Shown: positions 1-5,737 of the stretch, piece by piece
Layout: every line of letters begins with the position of its first letter
How positions within the stretch are numbered: position 1 is the first letter of the stretch
Position numbers and translations under genes: made by a program
The notes under the pieces: generated by a model
Databases searched by the model: none
Told to the model about the DNA's origin: nothing
What the model saw: only the letters and a program-made list of their open reading frames with translations
Assembly (NCBI GenBank): GCA_001751225.1
Contig: MAXT01000184.1
Span: 1 to 6,148 of the forward strand
Origin: Desulfuromonadales bacterium C00003107
GTDB taxonomy: Bacteria; Desulfobacterota; Desulfuromonadia; Desulfuromonadales; Syntrophotaleaceae
Length of the DNA: 6,148 nucleotides
Reading direction: 5' to 3'

Positions 1-394
1 GGTAAGGAGATGGCTAACAATCTGTAGTGCCATCCCACGAAGGCAGCACTTTCTTTGTGCGGTTCCTCTTCCAAGAGTTGATTGCTAAAATTATTGGTCC
101 GACTCTTTTCCCAACAGTGATCGAAGGTGCTGTTGGGTTTAAAACCCATAACGCATATGCAACGTCGCTAAGGGCGCCCTCTGTCGTTGGCTGCATGCAA
201 GCTGGCCCAATGGCAGAAGGGCCAACAACGAAGCGCTTCACATCAATTGGGCAGTGTCGAAAAATTGATTTACCAGCTTCCGCGACAGAAGTCTCGGCGA
301 CAGCCAATCCGTCCTTTCTTTGGATACTTTCTTTAGACTAGTAAAGAAAGTATCCCGGCTGGCCGGCCGGGACCGGCGAAGTTAGTTTGCCGGT
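1..394. repeat. Structured gene-free intergenic region, probable dispersed repeat
   Basis: I see no convincing gene here. Both strands are open for about 100 codons (GTG start at 27 on plus, TTG start at 307 on minus), but neither product resembles a protein family I recognise and the plus frame ends inside a hairpin. The sequence is rich in inverted repeats: an 8-bp stem at 110-117/130-137, a GGGTTT/AAACCC stem at 135-140/142-147 that excludes the first, a TGGCCC/GGGCCA stem at 203-208/219-224, the TGCATGCA palindrome at 192-199, and the 13-bp hairpin at 322-355. The last part matches the end of the block before cysS, so I infer a dispersed non-coding element. A small unrecognised conserved protein cannot be fully excluded. 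The left boundary is not visible. Confidence 0.5.
304..378. repeat. Copy A of the shared 3' module (C/T stretch, hairpin, GC palindromes)
   Basis: In order this holds CCAA (304-307), CCTTTCTTTG (313-322), a perfect 13-bp stem GGATACTTTCTTT (322-334) pairing with 343-355 across an 8-nt loop, then CCCGGC (354-359) pairing with GCCGGG (366-371), and ACCGGC. The same order of parts occurs at 5556-5635. The hairpin has no T-run after it on the plus strand, so it is not a standard terminator by itself. From memory, blocks with this TACTTTCTTT hairpin lie between genes in many Proteobacteria; I could not verify that here. Confidence 0.6.
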
Positions 395-400
395 GTTTTG
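372..400 (+). terminator. Possible rho-independent terminator facing right
   Basis: ACCGGCGAA (372-380) pairs with TTTGCCGGT (386-394) as a 9-bp stem with one G-T wobble and a 5-nt loop, followed by GTTTTG. It would end transcripts coming from the left of the window and converging on the ketopantoate reductase gene. The T-run is short and interrupted, so this is tentative. The palindrome GGTTATAACC follows directly at 400-409. Confidence 0.35.
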
Positions 401-423
401 GTTATAACCCCGTAAAACCCATT

Positions 424-456
424 AAAAAAGGCCGCCCTTGATAGGGGCCGGCCTTT
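424..456 (-). terminator. Rho-independent terminator of the ketopantoate reductase gene
   Basis: Read on the minus strand, the hairpin begins about 22 nt after the stop codon at 479-481. AAAGGCCG (427-434) pairs with CGGCCTTT (449-456), and CCCT (435-438) pairs with AGGG (443-446), leaving a 2-nt bulge and a TGAT loop. The minus-strand transcript then runs into six U residues (424-429, the first three of them A in the stem). Strong stem, U-tract and position make this a confident call. On the plus strand the T-run is only three bases. Confidence 0.85.
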
Positions 457-478
457 AATCTTCAGTGTCTGACCAGAT

Positions 479-1393
479 TTATTCTGTCTCCCCAAGCTTC
501 AACAAAGCATGCAGCTTCCCCACCCGCACCATCTCCACTCCGCGAGCTGCGGCTCGGGTCAGGGGCACACCGTAGATGGCCTCCAATTCCAGAGGATGCC
601 CTTCGAGGCGGTCGATCATCATGCTCGGCTGATAACCGTCCATGGTTTCGGTGGCGCTAATCATTTTGCTGATAAAGGCGTCGGCCTCCATCGGTTGGCT
701 CAGTCCCTGGGCGTTGCCGGCGGCGATTACCTCGCCCATGATGGCGATGATTTCTCTGCGGCTGGGTTTATGGTTCAGCAGTTCGGTGACGTTCTTGCCG
801 GTGAGGGCGCAGAGGCCGTTGAAGGGGATATTCCAGACCAGTTTTTCCCAGCGAGCCCGGCGCAAATCGGCCACTGCTTCGCAGGGAACCTGGGCTTTTT
901 TGAACAGTTCCGCCAGGGCCGTGGCCCGCTCGGAGAGGCCGCCGGCAAATTCACCGAGGCGGATGCGGCCCTGGCCCATGTGGTGCACGGTGCCCGGCTC
1001 GCCGCGATTGGAGCAGAGAAAGGCGATGCCGCCCAGCACCCGTTCGCTGCCGAAGGCTTCCGCCAGCAGCTCCTCGTTGCCGAGTCCGTTTTGCAGGGTA
1101 AGAACGCAGGTGTCGCCTTGCATCAGGGGGGCGACCAGTTCGATCAGACGATGGTTGGCAAAGGTCTTGAGGCCGACCAGCACCAAATCGACAGGGCCGA
1201 GTTCGGCGGGATCGAGAGCGCACTGCACGGGCTGCAGATGAAAGTCTCCCTTGGGAGAGGTGACCTTCAGGCCCTCTTCGCGAATGGCCTGATAGTCCCG
1301 GCGCAGTAGAAAACGCACATCATTTCCAGCCTGTTGCAGCATGGCACCGTAGTAGAGGCCTAGGGCTCCGGCGCCGACGACAGCTATTCTCAT
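479..1393 (-). CDS. panE: 2-dehydropantoate 2-reductase (ketopantoate reductase)
   Basis: This family reduces 2-dehydropantoate to pantoate with NADPH in the cytosol, a step toward pantothenate and coenzyme A. The 304-residue product is the usual full length. It starts with a Rossmann dinucleotide motif GAGALG (residues 7-12) and has QNG at 101-103. The C-terminal helical domain carries the catalytic set: Lys184, Asn188 and Asn192 in the KLVWNIPFN stretch, then Ser257 and Glu269. Their spacing matches the E. coli enzyme (K176, N180, N184, S244, E256). The ATG at 1391-1393 is supported by GGAG 7 nt upstream. The gene stands alone, divergent from carD, and ends at a clear terminator. The family is broad and paralogues with other 2-oxoacid substrates exist, so panE identity is likely rather than certain. 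Confidence 0.9.
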   Translation of the reverse strand: MRIAVVGAGALGLYYGAMLQQAGNDVRFLLRRDYQAIREEGLKVTSPKGDFHLQPVQCALDPAELGPVDLVLVGLKTFANHRLIELVAPLMQGDTCVLTLQNGLGNEELLAEAFGSERVLGGIAFLCSNRGEPGTVHHMGQGRIRLGEFAGGLSERATALAELFKKAQVPCEAVADLRRARWEKLVWNIPFNGLCALTGKNVTELLNHKPSRREIIAIMGEVIAAGNAQGLSQPMEADAFISKMISATETMDGYQPSMMIDRLEGHPLELEAIYGVPLTRAAARGVEMVRVGKLHALLKLGETE

Positions 1394-1446
1394 CGAGTGT
1401 CTCCGTCATGTTCATTGTAGATGGTGGGCTACGTCCGTCTGGTGGC

Positions 1447-1475
1447 ATTGTGTGGCAGGCAGACTAAGATCGCAA
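1447..1475 (-). promoter_or_regulatory. Candidate sigma70-type promoter for panE
   Basis: On the minus strand, TTGCGA (1470-1475) and CACAAT (1447-1452) are separated by exactly 17 bp, each matching consensus at four of six positions. Transcription would start near 1440, giving a leader of roughly 45-50 nt. This rests on pattern matching only. Confidence 0.4.
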
Positions 1476-1545
1476 TTGTATTTGTAACACAGTCGCCTGG
1501 CGAGCACCATGCACGGGCTGTCGGCTTGCTGAAAGGGGCCTTTTC

Positions 1546-1575
1546 TTGACGGATTGGGGACTTTTGTGATATCTT
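1546..1575 (+). promoter_or_regulatory. Candidate promoter of carD with extended -10
   Basis: TTGACG (1546-1551; five of six to consensus) is followed after 18 bp by TATCTT (1570-1575), preceded by TGA so that it reads as an extended -10 element (TGnTATCTT). The predicted start lies near 1582, about 20 nt before the carD ATG, leaving room for little more than the ribosome binding site. This is the best-looking promoter in the window. Confidence 0.65.
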
Positions 1576-1600
1576 ATTGGGATTCTAAAAGGAGGAACTC

Positions 1601-2083
1601 ATGTTTAAAGTTGGAGATTTAGCTGTCTACCCCACTCAGGGAGTTGGGGTGATTGAATCGATTGAATCCAAGGAGTTTGTTGGCGAAAAACATGATTTCT
1701 ACATTTTGAGAATTCTCGACAGCGATATGACCATTATGATTCCGGTGAATAATACCGGGTCGGTGGGTATGCGCACGCTGATCGACAAGGAGTGCGTGGC
1801 AAGTATCTACGAAGTGTTCAACGACAAGGCGGAGGTGGGTCAGGCTATCGCTTCCTGGAGCCGCCGTCAGCGCGGTTATAACGAAAAGATCAAATCTGGC
1901 GACCTGTTCGAGGTGGCCGAGGTGTTGCGTGACCTCTATCAGATCAAAGAAAACAAAGAACTTTCCTACGGCGAAAAGAAGGTGCTGGAACTGGCCCGCA
2001 AGCTGCTGGTTAAAGAGGTGGCCCTGGCCGCTGGTACCGAGGAAAAGCAAGTCGTCGAACGGGTCGAGAGTTTTTTCCACTAG
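1601..2083 (+). CDS. carD: CarD/CdnL-family RNA polymerase-binding transcription regulator
   Basis: CarD/CdnL proteins bind the RNA polymerase beta subunit near promoters and stabilise the open complex, affecting rRNA and many housekeeping promoters. The 160-residue product matches the family's stand-alone form of about 160-165 residues. The N-terminal RNA polymerase-interacting domain (about 1-65) starts FKVGDLAVYP with the hallmark GVGVI at 14-18. A helical C-terminal domain follows, with Trp86 in ASWSRRQR at the position of the tryptophan that wedges into the upstream edge of the -10 bubble. It lacks the long extra domain of Myxococcus CarD, so it is CdnL-like. The start has an excellent ribosome site, AGGAGG, 5 nt before ATG. 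It is followed by a weak hairpin and then ispD, so partial read-through into the isoprenoid genes is possible. Confidence 0.93.
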   Translation: MFKVGDLAVYPTQGVGVIESIESKEFVGEKHDFYILRILDSDMTIMIPVNNTGSVGMRTLIDKECVASIYEVFNDKAEVGQAIASWSRRQRGYNEKIKSGDLFEVAEVLRDLYQIKENKELSYGEKKVLELARKLLVKEVALAAGTEEKQVVERVESFFH

Positions 2084-2093
2084 CGTTTTTTTG

Positions 2094-2117
2094 AAGCCAG
2101 GTCGCAGCCTGGCTTTG
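2094..2117 (+). terminator. Weak terminator or attenuating hairpin after carD
   Basis: AAGCCAGG (2094-2101) pairs perfectly with CCTGGCTT (2108-2115) across a 6-nt TCGCAG loop, 10 nt after the carD stop. Only three T residues end the stem before G, so termination is probably incomplete and some transcripts may continue into ispD. A T-run (2086-2092) lies before the stem, not after it. Confidence 0.5.
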
Positions 2118-2200
2118 ATAGTCTGTAACGCCTTTCCACCGGTAGTATCAAACCAGGGTTTGTCTGTACCCTGCTCTGTTAGAGTCTGAATGCTATTCTC

Positions 2201-2902
2201 ATGAGTGTTTTCGTTCTCATTCCTGCTGCCGGTATGGGGCGCCGCATGGGCGCCACCGTCAACAAGCAATATCTGCCCCTCAATGGTCGGCCGATTCTGG
2301 GCCACACCATCGCCCTGTTCGACGAACATCCCCTTATCGACAAGATTTACGTCATCACTCCGGCCGATGAATTCGAGCTGTGTCGTCGCGAGGTGCTGGA
2401 GCCCGGCAATTTTTGCAAGGTTCAGGGCTTGGTGCCGGGCGGTGCCGAGCGTCAGGATTCGGTGCGCAACGGCCTACAGGCCTGTGCCGCCGGTCCCGAC
2501 GACATCGTGTTGATTCACGACGGGGTGCGGCCCCTGCTGCAGCCGGAACTCATCGATCGGCTGGTGGCCGAGGTGCAAGAGCGGGGTGCCTGCCTGGTCG
2601 GCGTGCCAGTCAAAGACACCATCAAACAGGTGGCCGACGGCCGCATCGAGGGGACTCCCGACCGCAGTGGCCTGTGGCAGGCCCAGACCCCTCAGGCCTT
2701 CCGCTATGGCCAGATTCTGGAGGCCTATCGGCGGGCGCAGCAGGATGGTTTCCGCGGCACCGACGATGCCTCGCTGGTAGAACGCCTCGGTCTGCCGGTG
2801 ACGGTGATCGCCGGCAGCTATCGCAACATCAAACTCACTACGCCCGAGGACCTGCTGTTGGCCCGGGCTTTTCTCGACAATCCGGAGGAGATTTGCCCAT
2901 GA
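2201..2902 (+). CDS. ispD: 2-C-methyl-D-erythritol 4-phosphate cytidylyltransferase
   Basis: IspD joins MEP to CTP, giving CDP-methylerythritol, the third step of the MEP isoprenoid pathway in the cytosol. The 233-residue protein is the normal stand-alone length. The nucleotide-binding loop [10 protein letters not shown] (8-17) and Lys22 are present, followed by [13 protein letters not shown] (80-92), HDGVRP (106-111) with Asp107, PVKDTIK, Arg155 in [22 protein letters not shown] and Lys211 in [11 protein letters not shown]. These match E. coli Arg20, Lys27, Asp106, Arg157 and Lys213. The ATG at 2201 fits the family start because the first motif begins at residue 8, yet there is no clear ribosome binding site; a 4-codon ORF (2190-2204) overlaps the start codon. 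The stop overlaps the ispF start. It is not fused to ispF as in some alpha- and epsilonproteobacteria. Confidence 0.96.
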   Translation: MSVFVLIPAAGMGRRMGATVNKQYLPLNGRPILGHTIALFDEHPLIDKIYVITPADEFELCRREVLEPGNFCKVQGLVPGGAERQDSVRNGLQACAAGPDDIVLIHDGVRPLLQPELIDRLVAEVQERGACLVGVPVKDTIKQVADGRIEGTPDRSGLWQAQTPQAFRYGQILEAYRRAQQDGFRGTDDASLVERLGLPVTVIAGSYRNIKLTTPEDLLLARAFLDNPEEICP

Positions 2903-3384
2903 TGCGCATCGGCCATGGCTACGATGTTCACCAATTGGTCGCCGAGCGGCAACTGATCCTTGGCGGTGTTGAGGTGCCCTATAGCCTTGGCCTGCTCGGC
3001 CATTCCGATGCCGACGTGCTGCTGCACGCTATCTGCGATGCGATTCTCGGCGCTCTGGGGGCTGGCGACATCGGCAAGCATTTTCCCGACACCGATGCGG
3101 CCTATCGGGGTGTCTCCAGCCTTAAACTACTGCGCCATGTGGTTGCTCTGGCGGCTGCTCAGGGCTACACAGTCGGCAACCTCGACAGTACGGTGATCGC
3201 TCAGCGACCCAAACTGGCCCCCTATATTGGCGAGATGGTGGATAAGATCGCTGTGGCCTGCGGAGTCTGTGCCAGTCGCATCAACGTGAAGGCCACCACC
3301 ACCGAAGAACTCGGTTTCGAAGGACGCGGCGAAGGTATCTCGGCTCATGCCGTGGTGTTGCTGCAGGCCGTGGCGAAAGACTGA
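2899..3384 (+). CDS. ispF: 2-C-methyl-D-erythritol 2,4-cyclodiphosphate synthase
   Basis: IspF cyclises CDP-methylerythritol 2-phosphate to MEcPP with release of CMP, two steps after IspD in the MEP pathway. Family members are homotrimers with a divalent metal at the active site. The product is 161 residues, typical for the family. Metal ligands are visible as Asp9, His11 (GYDVHQL) and His43 (LLHAICDA), with His35 in GHSDADV, and the signature [10 protein letters not shown] and [16 protein letters not shown] blocks. I chose the ATG at 2899 (MMRIGHG), which overlaps the ispD stop as ATGA, because GGAGGAG (2883-2889) lies 9 nt upstream; the adjacent ATG at 2902 is also possible. The frame stays open far upstream inside ispD, but that extension is not part of the protein. 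A strong terminator follows about 57 nt after the stop. Confidence 0.96.
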   Translation: MMRIGHGYDVHQLVAERQLILGGVEVPYSLGLLGHSDADVLLHAICDAILGALGAGDIGKHFPDTDAAYRGVSSLKLLRHVVALAAAQGYTVGNLDSTVIAQRPKLAPYIGEMVDKIAVACGVCASRINVKATTTEELGFEGRGEGISAHAVVLLQAVAKD

Positions 3385-3441
3385 GCACGGTCAGTTGGGG
3401 CGTCTATTGTAATGGGCGGTTGCTTTTCCGGCTAAAATCTG

Positions 3442-3473
3442 CCACTTTCTGAACTGTTCAGAAGGTGGTTTTT
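3442..3473 (+). terminator. Strong rho-independent terminator after ispF
   Basis: CCACTTTCTGAA (3442-3453) pairs with TTCAGAAGGTGG (3457-3468) over 12 positions with one T-G wobble and a 3-nt CTG loop, followed at once by TTTTT (3469-3473). This should close the carD/ispD/ispF transcript and implies a separate promoter for glnS. Confidence 0.88.
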
Positions 3474-3487
3474 CATCAGTCTGCGGG

Positions 3488-3495
3488 TATATAAC
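3488..3495 (+). promoter_or_regulatory. Possible -10 element of glnS
   Basis: TATATAAC is the only AT-rich -10-like stretch between the ispF terminator and the glnS start, about 40 nt before the ATG. No good -35 is visible: the matching position falls on the terminator stem and T-run. The need for a promoter here comes from the terminator, so the evidence is indirect. Confidence 0.25.
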
Positions 3496-3532
3496 CGCTT
3501 ATTTCAACCATACGATCAGGACGACAGCGATC

Positions 3533-5245
3533 ATGGATAATAGCAACGACAGCAACGCTCCTGCGGCACCGAGCAATTTTATTCGTACCATCATCGACAA
3601 GGACCTGGCCGCCGGTAAGAACAACGGTGCGGTGGTGACCCGTTTTCCGCCGGAACCCAACGGCTATCTGCATATCGGTCATGCCAAGAGCATCTGCCTC
3701 AATTTCGGCCTGGCTCGAGACTATGCCACCGCGCCGGGTGGGGCCCGCTGTCATCTGCGTTTTGACGACACCAATCCGGTTAAGGAAGAGCAGGAGTATA
3801 TTGACTCCATCAAGGAGAACCTGTGCTGGCTCGGCTTCGACTGGGGTGACAATGAATTCTATTCTTCGGATTATTTCGACCAGCTCTATGCCTGGGCGCT
3901 GCAGCTTATCGAGGCCGGTAAGGCTTACGTTGACGATCTGTCAGCGGAGGAGATGCGCACCTATCGCGGCACCCTGACCGAGCCGGGGAAAAACAGCCCC
4001 TACCGCGACCGCACGGTGGCTGAGAATCGGGAGCTGTTTGAAAAGATGAAGAACGGCGACTATCCCGATGGCGCCAAGGTGCTGCGGGCCAAGATCGATA
4101 TGGCTTCGCCCAACCTGAATCTGCGGGATCCGGTCCTGTACCGTATTCTCCACGCCGAGCATCATCGTACTGGAACCGCCTGGTGTATCTACCCCATGTA
4201 CGACTTCACCCACGGTCAGAGCGATTCTCTGGAGGGGGTTACTTATTCCATCTGCACCCTCGAGTTCGCGGATCATCGGCCTCTCTACGAATGGTTCCTC
4301 GATCAACTGGAGATTCATCATCCCCAGCAGATCGAATTTGCCCGTCTCAACATCAACTATACGGTGATGAGTAAGCGCAAGTTGCTGGAGCTGGTGGAGG
4401 GCAGTTATGTCAGCGGGTGGGACGATCCCCGTATGCCGACCCTGGCCGGTTTGCGCCGGCGCGGCTATACCCCGGCTTCCATTCGCAACTTCTGCGAGCG
4501 GATCGGCGTCTCGAAAAAGGGCAGTTGCGTCGATATCGGCTTTCTTGAAAGCTGTATTCGCGAAGATCTCGACCACAGCGCGCCCCGGGCCATGGCGGTT
4601 CTTAACCCGCTGCGGGTCGTGATTGATAACTATCCCGAAGGTCAGGTCGAAGAATTCCAGGCGCCGGTTCATCCCCAGCAGCCCGAACGGGGTACCCGCA
4701 CGGTGCCTTTCTCCAAGGTTCTGTATATTGAACGGGAAGATTTCATGGAGGAAGCGCCAAAGAAGTTCTTCCGTCTTGCTCCGGGCCGAGAAGTACGGTT
4801 GCGTTGCGCTTATTTCATTCGCTGCGACGAGGTGATCAAGGATCCGGTCAGCGGCGAGGTCATCGAATTGCGCTGCAGCTATGATCCAGCCAGTCGTGGC
4901 GGGGCTTCCCCCGATGGCCGTAAGGTCAAAGGGACCTTGCACTGGGTGTCGGCCGAGCATGCTCTGGACGCCGAGATTCGCCTCTACGATCGCCTGTTCG
5001 TTTCGGAGAATCCTTCGGCAGACAAGGAAGTCGATTTCAAGAGTCAGCTCAATCCCGAATCGTTGCAGGTGCTGAGTGGCTGCAAGGTTGAGCCGAGTCT
5101 GGCCGATGCTGCGCCGGAGAGTCGCTATCAGTTTGAGCGGCAAGGTTATTTCTGTGTCGATCAGGCCGATAGTGTGGCTGGGCGGCTGGTTTTCAACCGT
5201 ACGGTGACTTTGCGGGATTCTTGGGCGAAGATGGGGAAGAAGTAG
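3533..5245 (+). CDS. glnS: Glutaminyl-tRNA synthetase
   Basis: GlnRS attaches glutamine to tRNA-Gln in the cytosol. The 570-residue product is close to E. coli GlnRS (about 554) and resembles it along its length. The class I catalytic core has [12 protein letters not shown] (39-50, HIGH at 47-50), [11 protein letters not shown], the YPMYDFTHG block (220-228), [14 protein letters not shown] and the KMSKS-equivalent VMSKRK (278-283). After WDDPRMPT the two C-terminal beta-barrels (about 350-570) read the anticodon, ending [18 protein letters not shown] followed by SDSLEG, and the beta-barrel C-terminus, favour GlnRS over bacterial GluRS, whose anticodon domain is helical. A short insertion near residues 65-71 (relative to E. 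coli) precedes RFDD. The ATG at 3533 aligns well with known starts; its ribosome site (AGGA, 11 nt away) is poor. Many bacteria lack GlnRS and use GluRS plus GatCAB instead. Confidence 0.96.
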   Translation: MDNSNDSNAPAAPSNFIRTIIDKDLAAGKNNGAVVTRFPPEPNGYLHIGHAKSICLNFGLARDYATAPGGARCHLRFDDTNPVKEEQEYIDSIKENLCWLGFDWGDNEFYSSDYFDQLYAWALQLIEAGKAYVDDLSAEEMRTYRGTLTEPGKNSPYRDRTVAENRELFEKMKNGDYPDGAKVLRAKIDMASPNLNLRDPVLYRILHAEHHRTGTAWCIYPMYDFTHGQSDSLEGVTYSICTLEFADHRPLYEWFLDQLEIHHPQQIEFARLNINYTVMSKRKLLELVEGSYVSGWDDPRMPTLAGLRRRGYTPASIRNFCERIGVSKKGSCVDIGFLESCIREDLDHSAPRAMAVLNPLRVVIDNYPEGQVEEFQAPVHPQQPERGTRTVPFSKVLYIEREDFMEEAPKKFFRLAPGREVRLRCAYFIRCDEVIKDPVSGEVIELRCSYDPASRGGASPDGRKVKGTLHWVSAEHALDAEIRLYDRLFVSENPSADKEVDFKSQLNPESLQVLSGCKVEPSLADAAPESRYQFERQGYFCVDQADSVAGRLVFNRTVTLRDSWAKMGKK

Positions 5246-5277
5246 GACTCGGTTTTGTTTGCTTGGCAATCGAACCC

Positions 5278-5287
5278 TTTAAATCAT
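5278..5287. repeat. Left flanking direct repeat (TTTAAATCAT)
   Basis: This 10-mer matches TTTAAATGAT at 5637-5646 with one mismatch. The two copies bracket the structured block before cysS, as a target-site duplication would. The repeat is AT-rich and short, so chance is a real alternative. Confidence 0.35.
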
Positions 5288-5319
5288 TAACACCGCGGGG
5301 TTGCGTCCCCGCCCGACGC

Positions 5320-5351
5320 CCTACTCTTTTTACGCGCCAAAAAAGAGTAGG
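5320..5351. repeat. Perfect 12-bp inverted repeat near the left end of the element
   Basis: CCTACTCTTTTT (5320-5331) pairs without mismatch with 5340-5351 across an 8-nt loop. As in the right-end hairpin, one arm is a C/T tract containing TACT and the other is purine-rich. There is no T-run after it on the plus strand, so standard termination of glnS here is doubtful. Confidence 0.7.
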
Positions 5352-5555
5352 CAGAAAAAGGCGCCCCGGCTCCTTGCCCTTCGGGTACCCTGCGCTGCGT
5401 TACAGGGGATGGATAGCTTTTGACCCAAAAACCCCTGTGAGTGCCGCCGAACGCAGGGATTTTCATCCGGAACAGAAGGACGGATGTCTGAGCGCAGCGA
5501 GTTTTCGTCCTTCCCGGATTATAATCCCGGAGAGAGGGAACCCGCCGCAGGCGGG

Positions 5556-5635
5556 CCAACGGGGGGCGACCTTCTTTTGCTTACTTTTCTTGGTCGTCAA
5601 GAAAAGTAAGATGCCCGGCCGGGCGAAACCGGCCG
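5556..5635. repeat. Copy B of the shared 3' module
   Basis: CCAA (5556-5559), CCTTCTTTTG (5570-5579), a perfect 13-bp stem CTTACTTTTCTTG (5580-5592) pairing with 5598-5610 across a 5-nt loop, then the palindrome GCCCGGCCGGGC (5613-5624) and CCGGCCG (5629-5635), which can pair with 5616-5622. The order and composition match 304-378, though the stem sequences differ in detail. Confidence 0.6.
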
Positions 5636-5636
5636 A

Positions 5637-5646
5637 TTTAAATGAT
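5637..5646. repeat. Right flanking direct repeat (TTTAAATGAT)
   Basis: Partner of 5278-5287 with a single C-to-G difference, placed just after the GC-rich end of the element. It may be a decayed target-site duplication or coincidence of AT-rich sequence. Confidence 0.35.
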
Positions 5647-5655
5647 CTTATAGAC

Positions 5656-5683
5656 TTTAAAAATCTTGATTGTTATGTATAAA
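5656..5683 (+). promoter_or_regulatory. Candidate promoter of cysS
   Basis: TATAAA (5678-5683) is a near-consensus -10 and TTTAAA (5656-5661) a four-of-six -35 with a 16-bp spacer. Transcription would start near 5690, giving a leader of about 48 nt. It lies in the AT-rich strip just right of the repeat element, so the element is placed upstream of, not within, the promoter. Confidence 0.45.
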
Positions 5684-5737
5684 AGCGGCGGACACCATTT
5701 CAACCCCATCCGCTGAAAAACAAGGAGAACCTGTTTC

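Larger units (their letters stand above)
5288..5636. repeat. Highly structured intergenic repeat-like element between glnS and cysS
   Basis: This fills most of the 492-bp gap between glnS and cysS and contains no gene I can support. Stems visible in order are: GCGGGG/CCCCGC (5295-5300/5307-5312); a perfect 12-bp hairpin (5320-5351); palindrome GGGTACCC (5383-5390); nested CCCTGCG/CGCAGGG (5388-5394/5452-5458) enclosing ACAGGGG/CCCCTGT (5402-5408/5432-5438); ATCCGG plus GAAGGACG (5465-5470, 5475-5482) pairing with 5506-5519 as 14 bp with a 4-nt bulge; palindrome GGATTATAATCC (5516-5527); CCCGCC/GGCGGG (5541-5546/5550-5555); the 13-bp hairpin (5580-5610); and GCCCGGCCGGGC (5613-5624). No transposase is present, so it would be non-autonomous if mobile. 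Both strands are open through it, which explains why such blocks get annotated as hypothetical proteins. Confidence 0.6.

Noticed and set aside
1..27. Possible C-terminal end of an upstream gene (frame 1 reads GKEMANNL then TAG)
   Set aside because: Eight codons are too few to support a gene. An AAGGAG followed by ATG also occurs here but yields only five codons.
509..1309. 266-codon plus-strand frame opposite panE
   Set aside because: It is a shadow of the well-supported ketopantoate reductase gene, with no recognisable domain and no ribosome site.
1619..2329. 236-codon minus-strand frame opposite carD and the start of ispD
   Set aside because: It crosses two real genes and a hairpin, and no known domain is visible.
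2380..2898. N-terminal extension of ispF through ispD in another frame (334 codons in total)
   Set aside because: The extension is Arg/Gly/Ala-rich out-of-frame ispD sequence. IspF homologues start at MRIGHG, where a good ribosome site lies.
3941..5269. 442-codon open frame on the minus strand opposite glnS
   Set aside because: It is antisense to a full-length, motif-complete GlnRS. Its translation shows no family motif, and long antisense frames are expected in GC-rich genes with strong codon bias.
5246..5320. Rho-independent terminator directly after glnS
   Set aside because: Only weak pairings and a 6-bp GCGGGG/CCCCGC stem without a T-run are seen. How glnS ends is unresolved.
5340..5636. 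CRISPR array or integron attC sites
   Set aside because: Inverted repeats are present, but there are no regularly spaced direct repeats, no cas or integrase genes, and no convincing attC core sites.
5221..5682. Short hypothetical proteins (153 codons plus, 90 codons minus) across the glnS-cysS gap
   Set aside because: The frame runs through perfect hairpins and palindromes, starts inside glnS, and has basic low-information sequence typical of translated intergenic repeats.
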